Assembly: GCF_012034245.1 (NCBI RefSeq) | Contig: NZ_JAATEO010000014.1 | Span: forward strand, 88,808 to 152,807 | DNA length: 64,000 bases | From: Micromonospora thermarum | GTDB lineage: Bacteria > Actinomycetota > Actinomycetes > Mycobacteriales > Micromonosporaceae | Direction of reading: 5' to 3' | Shown here: positions 15,840 through 27,206 of the stretch, piece by piece | Position numbering within the stretch: the first letter of the stretch is position 1 | How the letters are laid out: every line of letters begins with the position of its first letter | Notes under the pieces: model-generated | The model's database searches: none | Told to the model about the DNA's origin: nothing | What the model saw: only the letters and a program-made list of their open reading frames with translations | Program-made: the position numbers and the translations under genes

Positions 15840-17404
15840 GTTCCAGTCAGGACGAGCGCCGCCCGATCCGGCGGGCGCTGGTCAGCGTCTACGACAAGAC
15901 CGGCCTGGTCGAGCTGGCCCGGGCGTTGCACGACGCCGGCGTGGAGATCGTCTCGACGGGGAGCACCGCCGCGGCCATCGCCGGTGCGGGCGTACCGGTG
16001 ACCGCGGTGGAGTCGGTGACCGGCTTCCCGGAGATTCTCGACGGCCGGGTCAAGACGCTGCACCCGAAGATCCACGGCGGGCTCCTCGCCGACCTGCGCA
16101 AGGAGTCGCACGCCGCGCAGCTCGCCGAGCACGGCATCGCCGGGATCGACCTGCTGGTGTCCAACCTGTACCCGTTCCAGGCCACCGTCGCCTCCGGCGC
16201 CAGCCAGGACGAGTGCGTCGAGCAGATCGACATCGGCGGGCCGGCGATGGTCCGGGCCGCCGCCAAGAACCACGCCTCGGTCGCGGTGGTGACCGACCCG
16301 GCCGCGTACCCGGTGCTGCTGGAGGCCGTGCGGGCCGGCGGGTTCACGCTGGCGCAGCGCAAGGCGCTCGCGGCCCGCGCGTTCGCGGTGATCGCCGACT
16401 ACGACGTGGCCGTCGCCGAGTGGTGCGCGCAGGAGCTCGTCGAGGACAACTGGTGGCCGGAGTTCGCCGGTCTGGCGCTGCGCCGGCAGGCCGTGCTGCG
16501 GTACGGCGAGAACCCGCACCAGGCGGCCGCCCTCTACGCCGACCCGTCCAGCCCGGCCGGGCTCGCCCAGGCCGAGCAGCTGCACGGCAAGGAGATGTCG
16601 TACAACAACTACCTCGACGGCGACGCCGCGTGGCGGGCCGCGAACGACTTCGCCGACCAGCCGGCGGTGGCGATCATCAAGCACGCGAACCCGTGCGGAA
16701 TCGCGGTCGGCGCGGACGTCGCCGAGGCGCACCGCAAGGCGCACGCCTGCGACCCGGTCTCGGCGTTCGGCGGGGTGATCGCGGTGAACCGCCCGGTCAG
16801 TGTGGAGCTGGCCCGGCAGGTGGCGGAGATCTTCACCGAGGTGGTCGTCGCGCCGGACTTCGAGCCCGGCGCCGTCGAGGTCCTCCAGGGCAAGAAGAAC
16901 ATCCGGCTGCTGCGTGCCCCGGCGTACGCCCCGCTGCCGGCCGAGTGGCGGCAGATCACCGGCGGCGTTCTGGTGCAGATGCGGGACCGGGTCGACGCCG
17001 AGGGCGACGACCCGGCGACCTGGCGGCTGGCCACCGGCGAGGCGGCCGACGAGGCGACCCTGCACGACCTCGCCTTCGCCTGGCGGGCGGTCCGGGCGGT
17101 GAAGAGCAACGCGATCCTCCTCGCCAAGGACGGCGCGACCGTCGGCGTCGGCATGGGCCAGGTCAACCGGGTCGACTCGGCCCGCCTGGCGGTCGACCGG
17201 GCCGGCGCCGAGCGGGCGCGCGGGGCGGTGTGCGCCTCCGACGCGTTCTTCCCGTTCGCCGACGGCCCGAAGATCCTCATCGACGCGGGTGTGCGGGCGA
17301 TCGTCCAGCCCGGCGGCTCGATCCGGGACGAGGAGACCATCGCGGCCTGCAAGGAGGCCGGCGTGACCATGTACCTGACGGGCACCCGCCACTTCTTCCA
17401 CTGA
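15836..17404 (+). CDS. purH: Bifunctional AICAR formyltransferase/IMP cyclohydrolase
   Basis: Last two steps of IMP synthesis; 522 aa, normal length. Start GTG 15836 overlaps the purN stop (GTGA) with AAAGG upstream. The N-terminal MGS-like cyclohydrolase domain has [13 protein letters not shown] and [15 protein letters not shown]. The C-terminal formyltransferase domain has [11 protein letters not shown] (catalytic Lys-His), [19 protein letters not shown] and DAFFPFADG. Translationally coupled to purN. Confidence 0.97.
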   Translation: MSSSQDERRPIRRALVSVYDKTGLVELARALHDAGVEIVSTGSTAAAIAGAGVPVTAVESVTGFPEILDGRVKTLHPKIHGGLLADLRKESHAAQLAEHGIAGIDLLVSNLYPFQATVASGASQDECVEQIDIGGPAMVRAAAKNHASVAVVTDPAAYPVLLEAVRAGGFTLAQRKALAARAFAVIADYDVAVAEWCAQELVEDNWWPEFAGLALRRQAVLRYGENPHQAAALYADPSSPAGLAQAEQLHGKEMSYNNYLDGDAAWRAANDFADQPAVAIIKHANPCGIAVGADVAEAHRKAHACDPVSAFGGVIAVNRPVSVELARQVAEIFTEVVVAPDFEPGAVEVLQGKKNIRLLRAPAYAPLPAEWRQITGGVLVQMRDRVDAEGDDPATWRLATGEAADEATLHDLAFAWRAVRAVKSNAILLAKDGATVGVGMGQVNRVDSARLAVDRAGAERARGAVCASDAFFPFADGPKILIDAGVRAIVQPGGSIRDEETIAACKEAGVTMYLTGTRHFFH

Positions 17405-17417
17405 CGGACCCCGACGC

Positions 17418-17454
17418 CGGAGGCCCCGCCCCCTCTCGAGGGACGGGGCCTCCG
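17418..17454. terminator. Hairpin between convergent purH and importer operon
   Basis: CGGAGGCCCCG pairs with CGGGGCCTCCG, with an inner CCCTC/GAGGG extension. Likely terminates both purNH and the minus-strand importer operon. Confidence 0.65.
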
Positions 17455-17468
17455 TCACTGTCGCGGCG

Positions 17469-19521
<2,053 letters not shown>

Positions 19522-19528
19522 GAGGGCC

Positions 19529-20497
19529 TCACCGGAGCTTCGGGTCGAAGGCGTCACGGATGGCGTCGCCGAGCATGATGAACGCCAGCACGGTCAGCGC
19601 GAGGAAGGTCGACGGGACGATCAGCGGGGTCGCCGACTCCCGCATGTGCACCCGGCCGTTGTTGATGTCGATGCCCCACGAGATCGTGGGCTCCTTCAGG
19701 CCGATGCCGAGGAAGGAGAGCGTCGCCTCGGCGGCGATGAACGAGCCGAGCGCGATGGTCAGCACGACGACGGCGGGGGCGAGCGCGTTGGGCAGGATGT
19801 GCCGCCACATGATCCGGCCGTTGCTCGCGCCGAGCATCCGGGCGGCGGCGACGTAGTCCTGCTCCTTGGCGGTGATCACCGACGAGCGGACCACGCGGGC
19901 CGCCGTGGTCCAGCCGAGCACCGCCAGCACGAAGATCACCGAGGCGATCCGGACCGTCGAGCTGTCGCTGGCGACCCGCTTGAGCAGGACGATCGCGGCG
20001 AGCAGCAGCGGGATGCCGAGCACGATGTCGATCACTCGGGAGAGGATCGCGTCGACCCACCGGCCGAAGTAGCCGGAGAGCATCCCGACGGTGAGCGCGA
20101 TCAGCCCGGTCAGCAGCGCGGAGAGCGCGCCGACCAGGAGCGAGGCGCGGGCGCCGTACACGGCCCGGGCGTAGGTGTCGCAGCCCTGGAAGTCGTACCC
20201 GAAGATGGCCCCGCCGGACGGTGCGGCGTGCTGCCGCGCGAGGACGCAGTTGGTCGGGTCGTTGCTGGTGAACAGGGCGGGCACCGCGGCCATCGCGGTG
20301 AACAGCACGACCAGCGCGAGGCTGATCCAGAAGATCGGCTTGCGGCGCAGGTCGCGCCAGGCGTCGCCGGCCAGGCTGCGGGGCCGGCCGGTGACGGTCG
20401 ACGTGCCGCCGACCTGGTTCGGGGCGCCCGGCTCGCCGGAGGGCCCGCGTCGCGCGGCCTGGTCCTCCGACGCCGCCACGGTTTCGAAGTCACTCAT
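19529..20497 (-). CDS. Peptide ABC importer permease, OppC/DppC type (second operon)
   Basis: 322 aa from ATG 20495-20497. The frame is open further upstream, but the start is placed where the family begins and where the ATGA junction lies. A cytoplasmic head of about 45 residues is followed by six hydrophobic segments. The two-Cys loop (DPTNC, QGCDTYA) matches the first-operon permease, and the EAA loop reads DYVAAARMLGAS. Follows the bridging ORF at 20494-20655. Confidence 0.93.
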   Translation of the reverse strand: MSDFETVAASEDQAARRGPSGEPGAPNQVGGTSTVTGRPRSLAGDAWRDLRRKPIFWISLALVVLFTAMAAVPALFTSNDPTNCVLARQHAAPSGGAIFGYDFQGCDTYARAVYGARASLLVGALSALLTGLIALTVGMLSGYFGRWVDAILSRVIDIVLGIPLLLAAIVLLKRVASDSSTVRIASVIFVLAVLGWTTAARVVRSSVITAKEQDYVAAARMLGASNGRIMWRHILPNALAPAVVVLTIALGSFIAAEATLSFLGIGLKEPTISWGIDINNGRVHMRESATPLIVPSTFLALTVLAFIMLGDAIRDAFDPKLR

Positions 20498-20655
20498 GCC
20501 CGCACCTCGCTCCGCTCGGTGCGGACCTGAGCGACCGAGCACACTGCGTTGCTGATTCGTTCGCTGCGCGCTGTCGCCGCGTCCCCTCGCTGCGCTCCGG
20601 GACGCGGCGAGCCGCGAAACGCTGCGTTGCTGATTCGTTCGCTGCGCTCACTCAT
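20494..20655 (-). CDS. Possible 53-codon bridging ORF rich in SER repeats
   Basis: ATG 20653-20655 overlaps the stop of the OppB-type permease (ATGAGTGA). The TGA at 20494-20496 overlaps the ATG of the OppC-type permease (ATGA). The frame fills the gap between them exactly. It begins MSERSERISNA, repeats RSERISNA in the middle and ends TERSEVRA, because it is built from a duplicated 26-nt unit. No known domain. Its first-operon equivalent is the 28-codon frame at 813-899. It may serve translational coupling, or be a repeat that happens to stay open. Confidence 0.35.
   Translation of the reverse strand: MSERSERISNAAFRGSPRPGAQRGDAATARSERISNAVCSVAQVRTERSEVRA
20544..20647. repeat. Direct repeat of 26 nt with an inner inverted repeat
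   Basis: Identical 26-nt units at 20544-20569 and 20622-20647 (each begins CTGCGTTGCTGATTCGTTCG). Between them CCGCGTCCC and GGGACGCGG form an inverted repeat near 20577-20608. Related CGCTCCGCTCG motifs continue to about 20517. The unit encodes RSERISNA on the minus strand. Confidence 0.8.
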
Positions 20656-21586
20656 AGCGGATCCTCGGGTCGAGTACGGCGTACAGGACGTCCACCACCA
20701 GGTTGGAGACGAGGTAGACCACGACCAGCACGCTCACGATGCCCACCACCAGGGGACCGTCCTCGGTGCGGATGCCGCGGAAGAGGTTGAAGCCGACGCC
20801 GGGGATGTTGAACACGCCCTCGGTGATGATCGCGCCGCTCATCAGGTTGCCCAGTTCGACACCGAGGAAGGTGACGACCGGGATGAGCGAGTTGCGCAGC
20901 ACGTGGATCCCGACGATGCGCCGCTTGACCAGGCCCTTGGACCGGGCGGTGCGGACGTAGTCGGCGCGCAGGTTCTCCGCCACCGAGGTCCGGGTCAGCC
21001 GCAGGGCGGTGGCCAGGGAGAGCGAGCCGAGCACGATGCCGGGCAGGAGCAGCGCGTACAGGTCGGGTTCGGCGCCGGCGGTGGGCGGGAAGAGCTGCCA
21101 CTTGACGCCGAGGAAGTACTGGGCGAGCGGGGCCAGCACGATGGTCGGGATGCCGAGCACCAGCAGGGTCAGCAGCAGCGTCGAGTTGTCGAAGATGCTG
21201 GCCCGCCGGATGCCGGCGAGCACGCCCGCGGTGACCCCGACGAGGATGGTGACCGCCATGGCGATCAGCGCCAGCTTGATCGTCACCGGCCAGGCGGCGG
21301 CGAGGATGTCGCCGATCTGCCGTCCGGTGAGGGACTGGCCGAGGTCGCCCTGGAGCAGGTTGGTGACGTAGTCGAAGTAGCGGTAGAAGAAGCCGTCGAT
21401 CCCGGTCTTGTCCAGGTGGAACTTCTCCGTCAGGTATGCCCGCTGGGCGGCGGTGACCGGGCGCTCGCCGGCGAGTGCCTGGATCGGGTCGCCCTGACCG
21501 GCGAACATCAGCGCGTAGACGATCAGTGTGGTCCCGAAGAACGCGAGGACCATCTGGAGCAGTCGCCGCAGAATGAAGCGGAACAT
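20648..21586 (-). CDS. Peptide ABC importer permease, OppB/DppB type (second operon)
   Basis: 312 aa from ATG 21584-21586. Starts FRFILRRLLQMVLAFFGTT, the typical first membrane segment of OppB. A large extracytoplasmic loop follows (TAAQRAYLTEKFHLDKTG), then five further hydrophobic segments. EAA loop DYVRTARSKGL; C-terminus DPRIRYE, identical to the first-operon permease. Separated from the binding-protein gene by a hairpin (21624-21658). Confidence 0.94.
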   Translation of the reverse strand: MFRFILRRLLQMVLAFFGTTLIVYALMFAGQGDPIQALAGERPVTAAQRAYLTEKFHLDKTGIDGFFYRYFDYVTNLLQGDLGQSLTGRQIGDILAAAWPVTIKLALIAMAVTILVGVTAGVLAGIRRASIFDNSTLLLTLLVLGIPTIVLAPLAQYFLGVKWQLFPPTAGAEPDLYALLLPGIVLGSLSLATALRLTRTSVAENLRADYVRTARSKGLVKRRIVGIHVLRNSLIPVVTFLGVELGNLMSGAIITEGVFNIPGVGFNLFRGIRTEDGPLVVGIVSVLVVVYLVSNLVVDVLYAVLDPRIRYE

Positions 21587-21623
21587 ACTAGGAAGTCTCT
21601 CTGAAAAAGGGCGAACAGGATGG

Positions 21624-21658
21624 CGGGTCGGGCCACCGACTGGCAGTGGCCCGACCCG
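21624..21658 (-). terminator. Intra-operon hairpin after the binding-protein gene
   Basis: Perfect 13-bp stem (CGGGTCGGGCCAC / GTGGCCCGACCCG). On the minus strand UUUUUC follows about 18 nt later. It sits between the binding protein and the permeases, where such hairpins commonly stabilise the abundant upstream message or partly terminate. Confidence 0.55.
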
Positions 21659-21668
21659 TCGCGCCGTG

Positions 21669-23273
21669 TTACTGAACGGCCTCGATCTTCACCAGGTCGA
21701 CCCGGTCGAAGAGGTCCACCTCGACGTTCGTGACCTTGGTCGAGTGACCGAAGTTGTTCTGGCCGAACCGGAGCGGGACCACCGGCATGTCCTTGGCCAG
21801 AAGCTCCTCGGCCTGCTGGTACTTCTTGATCGCCTCTTCCTCGGTGGCGGCCGCCGAGCCCTCGGCGACCAGCCTGTCGAACTCCGGGTTGCTGTAGCCG
21901 TAGTAGTTCGACGAGCCGTTGGTGGTGTACAGCGGGCCGAGGTAGTTCTCCATGGACGGGTAGTCCATGACCCAGCCCATCCGGAACAGGCCGACCGGCT
22001 GCTTCGCCTTGACCTTGGTCAGCAGGTCCGCGAACTTCGGCTCGGCGGTACCGACGCAGTCCACGCCCAGGTTCGCCTTGAGCTGGTTGCAGGTGGCGTC
22101 GATCCAGTCCTTGTGGCCACCGTCGCCGTTGTACGACAGCTCGATCCGGCTCGGGCCGCCGGCGGCCTGGTACAGCGCCTTCGCCTTGGCCGCGTCGAAC
22201 TTGCCGGCCTCACCGATGGTGTCCGTGCGGTAGCCCGCGACGACCGGGGAGACGAAGGAGCGCGCCGGCGTCTGTGAGTCCTTGAAGATCGACTTGGTGA
22301 TCTCCTCGCGGTCGATCGCCATCGAGATCGCCTTCCGGACGTCCGGGTTGCTGAACTCCTTCTGGTACGTCGGGAAGGAGAGGAACTGGAAGGTCGACGC
22401 CGGGCTCGTCTTGAAGCGGTCGCCCAGGTCGGTGGCGGCGGTCGACAGGTTCTCGGTCGGGATCGTCTTGATGACGTCCAGGTTGTCCGACAGCACGTCC
22501 GCGTACGCGGCGGTCTGCTGCTGGTAGATCCGGAACTCGACGCCGGCCACCTTCGGCTTCTCGCCGGGGAAGGCGTCGTACTTCTCGACCTCGACCTTGG
22601 CGTCGTGCTGCCAGGTGCCCTTCATCTTGAACGGGCCCTGGCCGATCGGCGCCTGCTCGTAGCCCTCGGCCAGCACACCCGGGGCGGAGAACGCGGCCTT
22701 CGGCATCGGGTAGAAGGCGGTGTAGCCGAGCATGGTCTTGAACTCGGTGTACGGCTGCGACAGCGCCACGGTGAAGGTCAGGTCGTCGACCTTCTTCAGG
22801 CCGGACATCGTCTTCGCCTTCGGCTGCTCGCCCTGCAGGTCCTCGTACCCGGCGATCTTCTCGAAGAAGTAGCTGGCGTTCTGGCCGTTCGGGGCGTACG
22901 CGCCGTAGTTCCAGGCGTCGATGTAGTTGTCGGCGGTCACCTTCTCACCGTTGTGGAAGGTGTAGCCGTCCTTCAGCTTGACCGTCCAGGTCTTGTTGTC
23001 CTCGGACGTCACCGACTCGGCGGCCACCTCGTACGCCTTGTTGGCCTCGTCGTAGTCGACCAGCGGGCTGAACAGGGCGGCGAGCACCTGGGAGCCGCTC
23101 GTCTCGGTGGTGTTGGTCGGCACCAGGTGCTGCGGCTCGGCGATCTCGATTCGCACCGCCGCGTCGGGGTTGGTCCCGCCGGATCCGCCGTCGCCGCCCG
23201 AGCCGCAGGCCACCAGGCCCAGGGTCACCGCGAGCGGGAGGGCGGTCCAGGCGGCGAGCCTACGAACGCGCAT
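21669..23273 (-). CDS. Peptide/solute-binding lipoprotein (SBP_bac_5)
   Basis: Extracytoplasmic binding protein that captures the peptide and delivers it to the permeases; 534 aa. Signal peptide with lipobox LVAC, lipidated Cys at residue 23, then a Gly/Ser-rich spacer. Family 5 hallmarks: TWTVKLKDGYTFHNGEKVTADNYIDAWNY, and VRKAISMAIDREEIT. Start ATG 23271-23273 behind AGGAG. First gene of the operon binding protein - OppB - OppC - OppD - OppF. Substrate specificity cannot be read from sequence. Confidence 0.95.
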   Translation of the reverse strand: MRVRRLAAWTALPLAVTLGLVACGSGGDGGSGGTNPDAAVRIEIAEPQHLVPTNTTETSGSQVLAALFSPLVDYDEANKAYEVAAESVTSEDNKTWTVKLKDGYTFHNGEKVTADNYIDAWNYGAYAPNGQNASYFFEKIAGYEDLQGEQPKAKTMSGLKKVDDLTFTVALSQPYTEFKTMLGYTAFYPMPKAAFSAPGVLAEGYEQAPIGQGPFKMKGTWQHDAKVEVEKYDAFPGEKPKVAGVEFRIYQQQTAAYADVLSDNLDVIKTIPTENLSTAATDLGDRFKTSPASTFQFLSFPTYQKEFSNPDVRKAISMAIDREEITKSIFKDSQTPARSFVSPVVAGYRTDTIGEAGKFDAAKAKALYQAAGGPSRIELSYNGDGGHKDWIDATCNQLKANLGVDCVGTAEPKFADLLTKVKAKQPVGLFRMGWVMDYPSMENYLGPLYTTNGSSNYYGYSNPEFDRLVAEGSAAATEEEAIKKYQQAEELLAKDMPVVPLRFGQNNFGHSTKVTNVEVDLFDRVDLVKIEAVQ

Positions 23274-23722
23274 GAAGTCTCCTCATCTCCTCACACTGCG
23301 CAGTCGGGCCCGGCGCTGGGTTTACGCTGCGCAACGATGGGCAACGGTAGGTCGCGCAATCGCGATCGACAACGATGCCGTTGCGAACCGATAACAGGGT
23401 GTGAGGTCGGGGCTTGCGTCCGGCTCGCCGTGCTGGTAGTGCGCCGAGCCCCGGAATGGCATCTCACCAGGGTTTATGACCGGCAAGCCGCATCGCGAGA
23501 TGGGACCGTTTGGTGCCGCTTGCGAGCCGTCCGCCCGGCTGTCCCGATCCTCCCCGCCGCGCGGCGGTCGTCGGGATGACCGCCGCCAGCCGGCCCCGTC
23601 AAATCACATACGGTGACCAAAGCCACGTCACACACCGTCACGCTGTCCACTGGCGCGGACGGTGCGGCGGCCGCTGGCCGGGTCGTCGGCCCGCGGCGGG
23701 TCGGGCGTGAGACGATCTGGGC
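23274..23722. other. Divergent intergenic region, 449 bp
   Basis: Between the binding-protein gene (-) and folD (+). Holds a predicted minus-strand promoter (23344-23372). Composition is less GC-rich around 23330-23400 than in flanking genes, as expected of a regulatory region. No gene recognised in 23400-23722. Confidence 0.5.
23344..23372 (-). promoter_or_regulatory. Predicted promoter of the second importer operon
   Basis: Minus strand: -35 TTGTCG (23367-23372), 17-nt spacer, -10 TACCGT (23344-23349). Confidence 0.4.
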
Positions 23723-24583
23723 GTGACGGCGACGCTTCTGGACGGCAAGGCGACCGCGGCCGAGATCAAGGACGAGCTGCGGACCCGGGTGAAGGCTCTG
23801 GCGGAACGGGGCGTCACGCCCGGGCTCGGCACCGTCCTGGTCGGCACCGATCCCGGCTCCCAGGCGTACGTCAACGGCAAGCACCGTGACTGCGCCGAGG
23901 TGGGCATCGCCTCCATCCGGCGCGAGCTGTCGGCGGACGCCACCCAGGAGCAGGTCGACGCCGTCCTCGCCGAGCTGAACGCGGACCCGGCCTGTCACGG
24001 CTACATCGTCCAGCTGCCGCTCCCCGCCCACCTGGACACCCAGCGGGTGCTGGAGCTGATCGACCCGGACAAGGACGCCGACGGCCTGCACCCGGTGAAC
24101 CTGGGCCGGCTGGTGCTCGGCTACCCGGGCCCGCTGCCCTGCACTCCGCGCGGCATCGTCGAGCTGCTCCGCCGGCACGACGTTGCGCTGCGCGGCGCCA
24201 AGGTCGCCGTGGTCGGTCGGGGCAACACGGTGGGCCGGCCGCTCGGCCTGCTGCTCACCCGCCGCAGCGAGAACGCGACCGTCACCCTCTGCCACACCGG
24301 CACCCTCGACCTCGCCTCGCACACGCGCGCCGCGGACATCGTGATCGTCGCGGCCGGCGTACCGGGGCTGCTCACCGCCGACATGGTGACGCCCGGCGCG
24401 GTCGTGGTCGACGTCGGGATCACGCGGGTGATCGGTCCCGACGGCAAGGGCCGCTACACCGGCGACGTGGACCCGGAGGTGGCCGAGGTGGCCGGCGCCC
24501 TGGTGCCGATGCCCGGCGGCGTCGGGCCGATGACCCGCGCCATGCTGCTGACCAACGTCGTCGAGCGGGCCGAGCGCGACTGA
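23723..24583 (+). CDS. folD: Methylene-THF dehydrogenase/cyclohydrolase
   Basis: Interconverts 5,10-methylene-, methenyl- and 10-formyl-THF using NADP(H); 286 aa. The catalytic Tyr-Lys pair is in [15 protein letters not shown], the folate site in QLPLPAHLD and [13 protein letters not shown], and the NADP loop in [16 protein letters not shown] (GRGNTVG in place of the more usual GRSxxVG). C-terminal [14 protein letters not shown]. Start GTG 23723 has no evident ribosome-binding site. Supplies formyl-THF to PurN and PurH. Confidence 0.96.
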   Translation: MTATLLDGKATAAEIKDELRTRVKALAERGVTPGLGTVLVGTDPGSQAYVNGKHRDCAEVGIASIRRELSADATQEQVDAVLAELNADPACHGYIVQLPLPAHLDTQRVLELIDPDKDADGLHPVNLGRLVLGYPGPLPCTPRGIVELLRRHDVALRGAKVAVVGRGNTVGRPLGLLLTRRSENATVTLCHTGTLDLASHTRAADIVIVAAGVPGLLTADMVTPGAVVVDVGITRVIGPDGKGRYTGDVDPEVAEVAGALVPMPGGVGPMTRAMLLTNVVERAERD

Positions 24584-24673
24584 GCGGCCGTCCGGAAACC
24601 CCGGCAGCCTCTGAGACGTCCCACCCATCGAGGTCATAACCGTCCGCCCCTGGCCGGAACGGTGCCAGGATGG

Positions 24674-24705
24674 CTGATACGGTCCGGAAAACCGACTGGT
24701 ATCAG
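24674..24705 (+). promoter_or_regulatory. Inverted repeat just upstream of mdh
   Basis: CTGATAC (24674-24680) and GTATCAG (24699-24705) are a perfect 7-bp inverted repeat with 18 nt between. The right arm ends where the mdh ribosome-binding site (GGGAG) begins. Could be an operator or an RNA stem affecting translation; no promoter elements are clear. Confidence 0.4.
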
Positions 24706-24719
24706 GGAGTGGGACGACC

Positions 24720-25670
24720 ATGGGTAAGAAGGTCACTGTCGTCGGGGCCGGCTTCTACGGCTCCACCACCGCACAGCGCCTGGCCGAGTACGACGTCTTC
24801 GACACCGTCGTGATCACCGACATCGTGGAGGGCAAGCCCGCCGGCCTCGCCCTGGACCTCAACCAGTCGCGCGCGGTCGAGGGCTTCGAGACCAAGGTCG
24901 TCGGCGTCACCACCGGCCCGAACGGCGAGGGCTACGAGGCCATCGAGGGCTCGGACGTCGTCGTCATCACCGCCGGCCTGCCCCGCAAGCCGGGCATGAG
25001 CCGGATGGACCTGCTGGAGACCAACGCCAAGATCGTCCGCCAGGTCTCCGAGAACGTCGCCAAGTACGCCCCGAACGCCGTCGTCATCGTCGTCTCCAAC
25101 CCGCTCGACGAGATGACCGCGCTGGCCCAGCTCGCCACCCAGTTCCCGAAGAACCGGGTGCTCGGCCAGGCCGGCATGCTGGACACCGCCCGGTTCACCA
25201 ACTTCGTGGCCGAGGCCCTGAACGTACCGGTGAAGTCGGTGAAGACCCTGACCCTGGGCTCGCACGGCGACACGATGGTCCCGGTCCCCTCGAAGAGCAC
25301 GGTGGACGGCAAGCCGCTGCGCGAGGTCATGCCGGCCGAGCAGATCGAGGAACTGGTCGTCAAGACCCGCAACGGTGGCGCCGAGGTCGTCGCGCTGCTG
25401 AAGACCGGCTCCGCGTACTACGCCCCGTCGGCGGCCGCCGCCCGGATGGCGAAGGCCGTGGCGGAGGACTCCGGCGAGGTCATGCCGGTGTGCGCCTGGG
25501 TCGACGGCCAGTACGGCATCTCCGGCGTCTACCTGGGCGTGGAGGCCGAGATCGGCGCCGAGGGCGTCAAGCGGGTCGTCGAGACCGACCTGGACGCCGA
25601 CGAGCTGGCCGCCCTGAAGGAGGCCGCCGAGGCCGTCCGCGCCAAGCAGGCCGACGTCGCCAACATGTGA
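24720..25670 (+). CDS. mdh: Malate dehydrogenase, LDH-like type
   Basis: NAD-dependent malate to oxaloacetate, TCA cycle; 316 aa. The N-terminal Rossmann motif GAGFYG is at about residues 9-14. The substrate-binding loop with Arg is PRKPGMSRMDLL, the second Arg lies in MLDTARFTNF, and the catalytic His is in LGSHGDTMV. This is the lactate-dehydrogenase-like MDH group rather than the longer 330-aa Streptomyces cytosolic type, judged by GAGFYGSTTAQRL and length. RBS GGGAG upstream. Confidence 0.93.
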   Translation: MGKKVTVVGAGFYGSTTAQRLAEYDVFDTVVITDIVEGKPAGLALDLNQSRAVEGFETKVVGVTTGPNGEGYEAIEGSDVVVITAGLPRKPGMSRMDLLETNAKIVRQVSENVAKYAPNAVVIVVSNPLDEMTALAQLATQFPKNRVLGQAGMLDTARFTNFVAEALNVPVKSVKTLTLGSHGDTMVPVPSKSTVDGKPLREVMPAEQIEELVVKTRNGGAEVVALLKTGSAYYAPSAAAARMAKAVAEDSGEVMPVCAWVDGQYGISGVYLGVEAEIGAEGVKRVVETDLDADELAALKEAAEAVRAKQADVANM

Positions 25671-25686
25671 GCTGACCGATCCCCGT

Positions 25687-25717
25687 GGAGGGCCGCCGGC
25701 GTCGCTGGCGGCCCTCC
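25687..25717 (+). terminator. Terminator of mdh
   Basis: Perfect 11-bp stem (GGAGGGCCGCC / GGCGGCCCTCC) with a 9-nt loop, 17 nt after the mdh stop. Confidence 0.7.
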
Positions 25718-25932
25718 GCCGTTCCCGACGCCGTACGCAATGCCGCCCTCGCCGCTGCCGCGGGGCGGCGGCCGTGATAGACCCAGGGGTACGGCTCAGT
25801 GGCACGCGGCGACGCCTGCCAGTGACCTCCGCGCCGCCCGCCCCGACCGGTGAGGCCGCCTGGGGGCCGCCGGCCTGTTTCCAGTACGCTCGTACTGCTT
25901 GAGCACGTGTCCCCCGAGAGGAGCGCCGGCCG

Positions 25933-27147
25933 ATGGCGAAGATCAAGGTAAACAACCCGGTCGTGGAAATCGACGGCGACGAGATGACCCGGATCATCTG
26001 GAAGCAGATCCGGGAGCAGCTGATCCTGCCGTACCTCGACGTCGACCTGCACTACTACGACCTGTCGATCCAGCACCGTGACGAGACCGACGACCAGGTC
26101 ACCGTCGACGCCGCCAACGCCATCAAGGAGCACGGCGTCGGCGTCAAGTGCGCCACCATCACGCCGGACGAGGCCCGGGTGGAGGAGTTCGGCCTCAAGA
26201 AGATGTGGCGGTCGCCGAACGGCACCATCCGCAACATCCTCGGCGGCGTCGTGTTCCGCGAGCCGATCATCATGTCCAACGTGCCGCGGCTGGTCCCGGG
26301 CTGGACCAAGCCGATCATCATCGGCCGGCACGCCCACGGCGACCAGTACAAGGCCACCGACTTCGTCGTCCCCGGCCCGGGCACGGTGACCATCACCTAC
26401 ACCCCGGCCGACGGTTCCGCCCCGGTCGAGATGGAGGTCGCCAACTTCCCCGGCGGCGGTGTCGCGATGGGCATGTACAACTTCGACGAGTCGATCCGGG
26501 ACTTCGCCCGTGCCTCCATGCGCTACGGCCTGGACCGTGGCTACCCGGTCTACCTGTCGACCAAGAACACGATCCTCAAGGCGTACGACGGCCGGTTCAA
26601 GGACATCTTCGCCGAGGTCTTCGAGAACGAGTTCAAGGCCGAGTTCGACGCCGCCGGCATCACCTACGAGCACCGGCTCATCGACGACATGGTCGCCGCC
26701 GCGCTCAAGTGGGAGGGTGGCTTCGTCTGGGCCTGCAAGAACTACGACGGTGACGTCCAGTCCGACACCGTGGCGCAGGGCTTCGGCTCGCTGGGCCTGA
26801 TGACCTCGGTGCTGATGACCCCGGACGGCCGGACCGTCGAGGCCGAGGCCGCGCACGGCACGGTCACCCGGCACTACCGGCAGTGGCAGAAGGGCGAGAA
26901 GACCTCGACGAACCCGATCGCGTCGATCTACGCCTGGACCCGCGGCCTCGCCCACCGGGGCAAGCTCGACAACACCCCGGCGGTCACCGAGTTCGCCAAC
27001 ACGCTGGAGCAGGTCATCGTCGAGACCGTCGAGGGCGGCCAGATGACCAAGGACCTCGCGCTGCTCATCTCCCGGGACGCCCCGTGGCTGACCACCGACG
27101 AGTTCATGAACGCGCTGGACGAGAACCTGGCCCGCAAGCTCGCCTGA
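25933..27147 (+). CDS. icd: NADP-dependent isocitrate dehydrogenase, dimeric type II
   Basis: Isocitrate + NADP to 2-oxoglutarate + CO2 + NADPH; 404 aa, matching the homodimeric eukaryote-like type rather than the 740-aa monomeric form of many actinobacteria. Substrate motif [12 protein letters not shown]; metal/substrate site in [23 protein letters not shown] region [23 protein letters not shown] before ATG 25933. A 14-nt palindrome (AGTACG-CT-CGTACT, 25883-25896) lies about 37 nt upstream and could be a regulator site. A repeat element starts 3 nt after the stop. Confidence 0.96.
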   Translation: MAKIKVNNPVVEIDGDEMTRIIWKQIREQLILPYLDVDLHYYDLSIQHRDETDDQVTVDAANAIKEHGVGVKCATITPDEARVEEFGLKKMWRSPNGTIRNILGGVVFREPIIMSNVPRLVPGWTKPIIIGRHAHGDQYKATDFVVPGPGTVTITYTPADGSAPVEMEVANFPGGGVAMGMYNFDESIRDFARASMRYGLDRGYPVYLSTKNTILKAYDGRFKDIFAEVFENEFKAEFDAAGITYEHRLIDDMVAAALKWEGGFVWACKNYDGDVQSDTVAQGFGSLGLMTSVLMTPDGRTVEAEAAHGTVTRHYRQWQKGEKTSTNPIASIYAWTRGLAHRGKLDNTPAVTEFANTLEQVIVETVEGGQMTKDLALLISRDAPWLTTDEFMNALDENLARKLA

Positions 27148-27150
27148 CGT

Positions 27151-27206
27151 GTGTGAGGAAGGGGCCCTGTCAACGCCTCGCGTTGCACAGGGGCCCTTCC
27201 TCACAC
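27151..27206. repeat. REP-like palindromic repeat, GGGGCCCTT family (copy 2)
   Basis: Nearly perfect hairpin of about 25 bp: outer GTGTGAGGAAGGGGCCCTGT pairs with ACAGGGGCCCTTCCTCACAC, inner CAACG pairs with CGTTG, with one bulged C and a CCTCG loop. It starts right after icd and could also act as its terminator, though it lacks a U-tract. Same family as 4558-4618. Confidence 0.75.
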
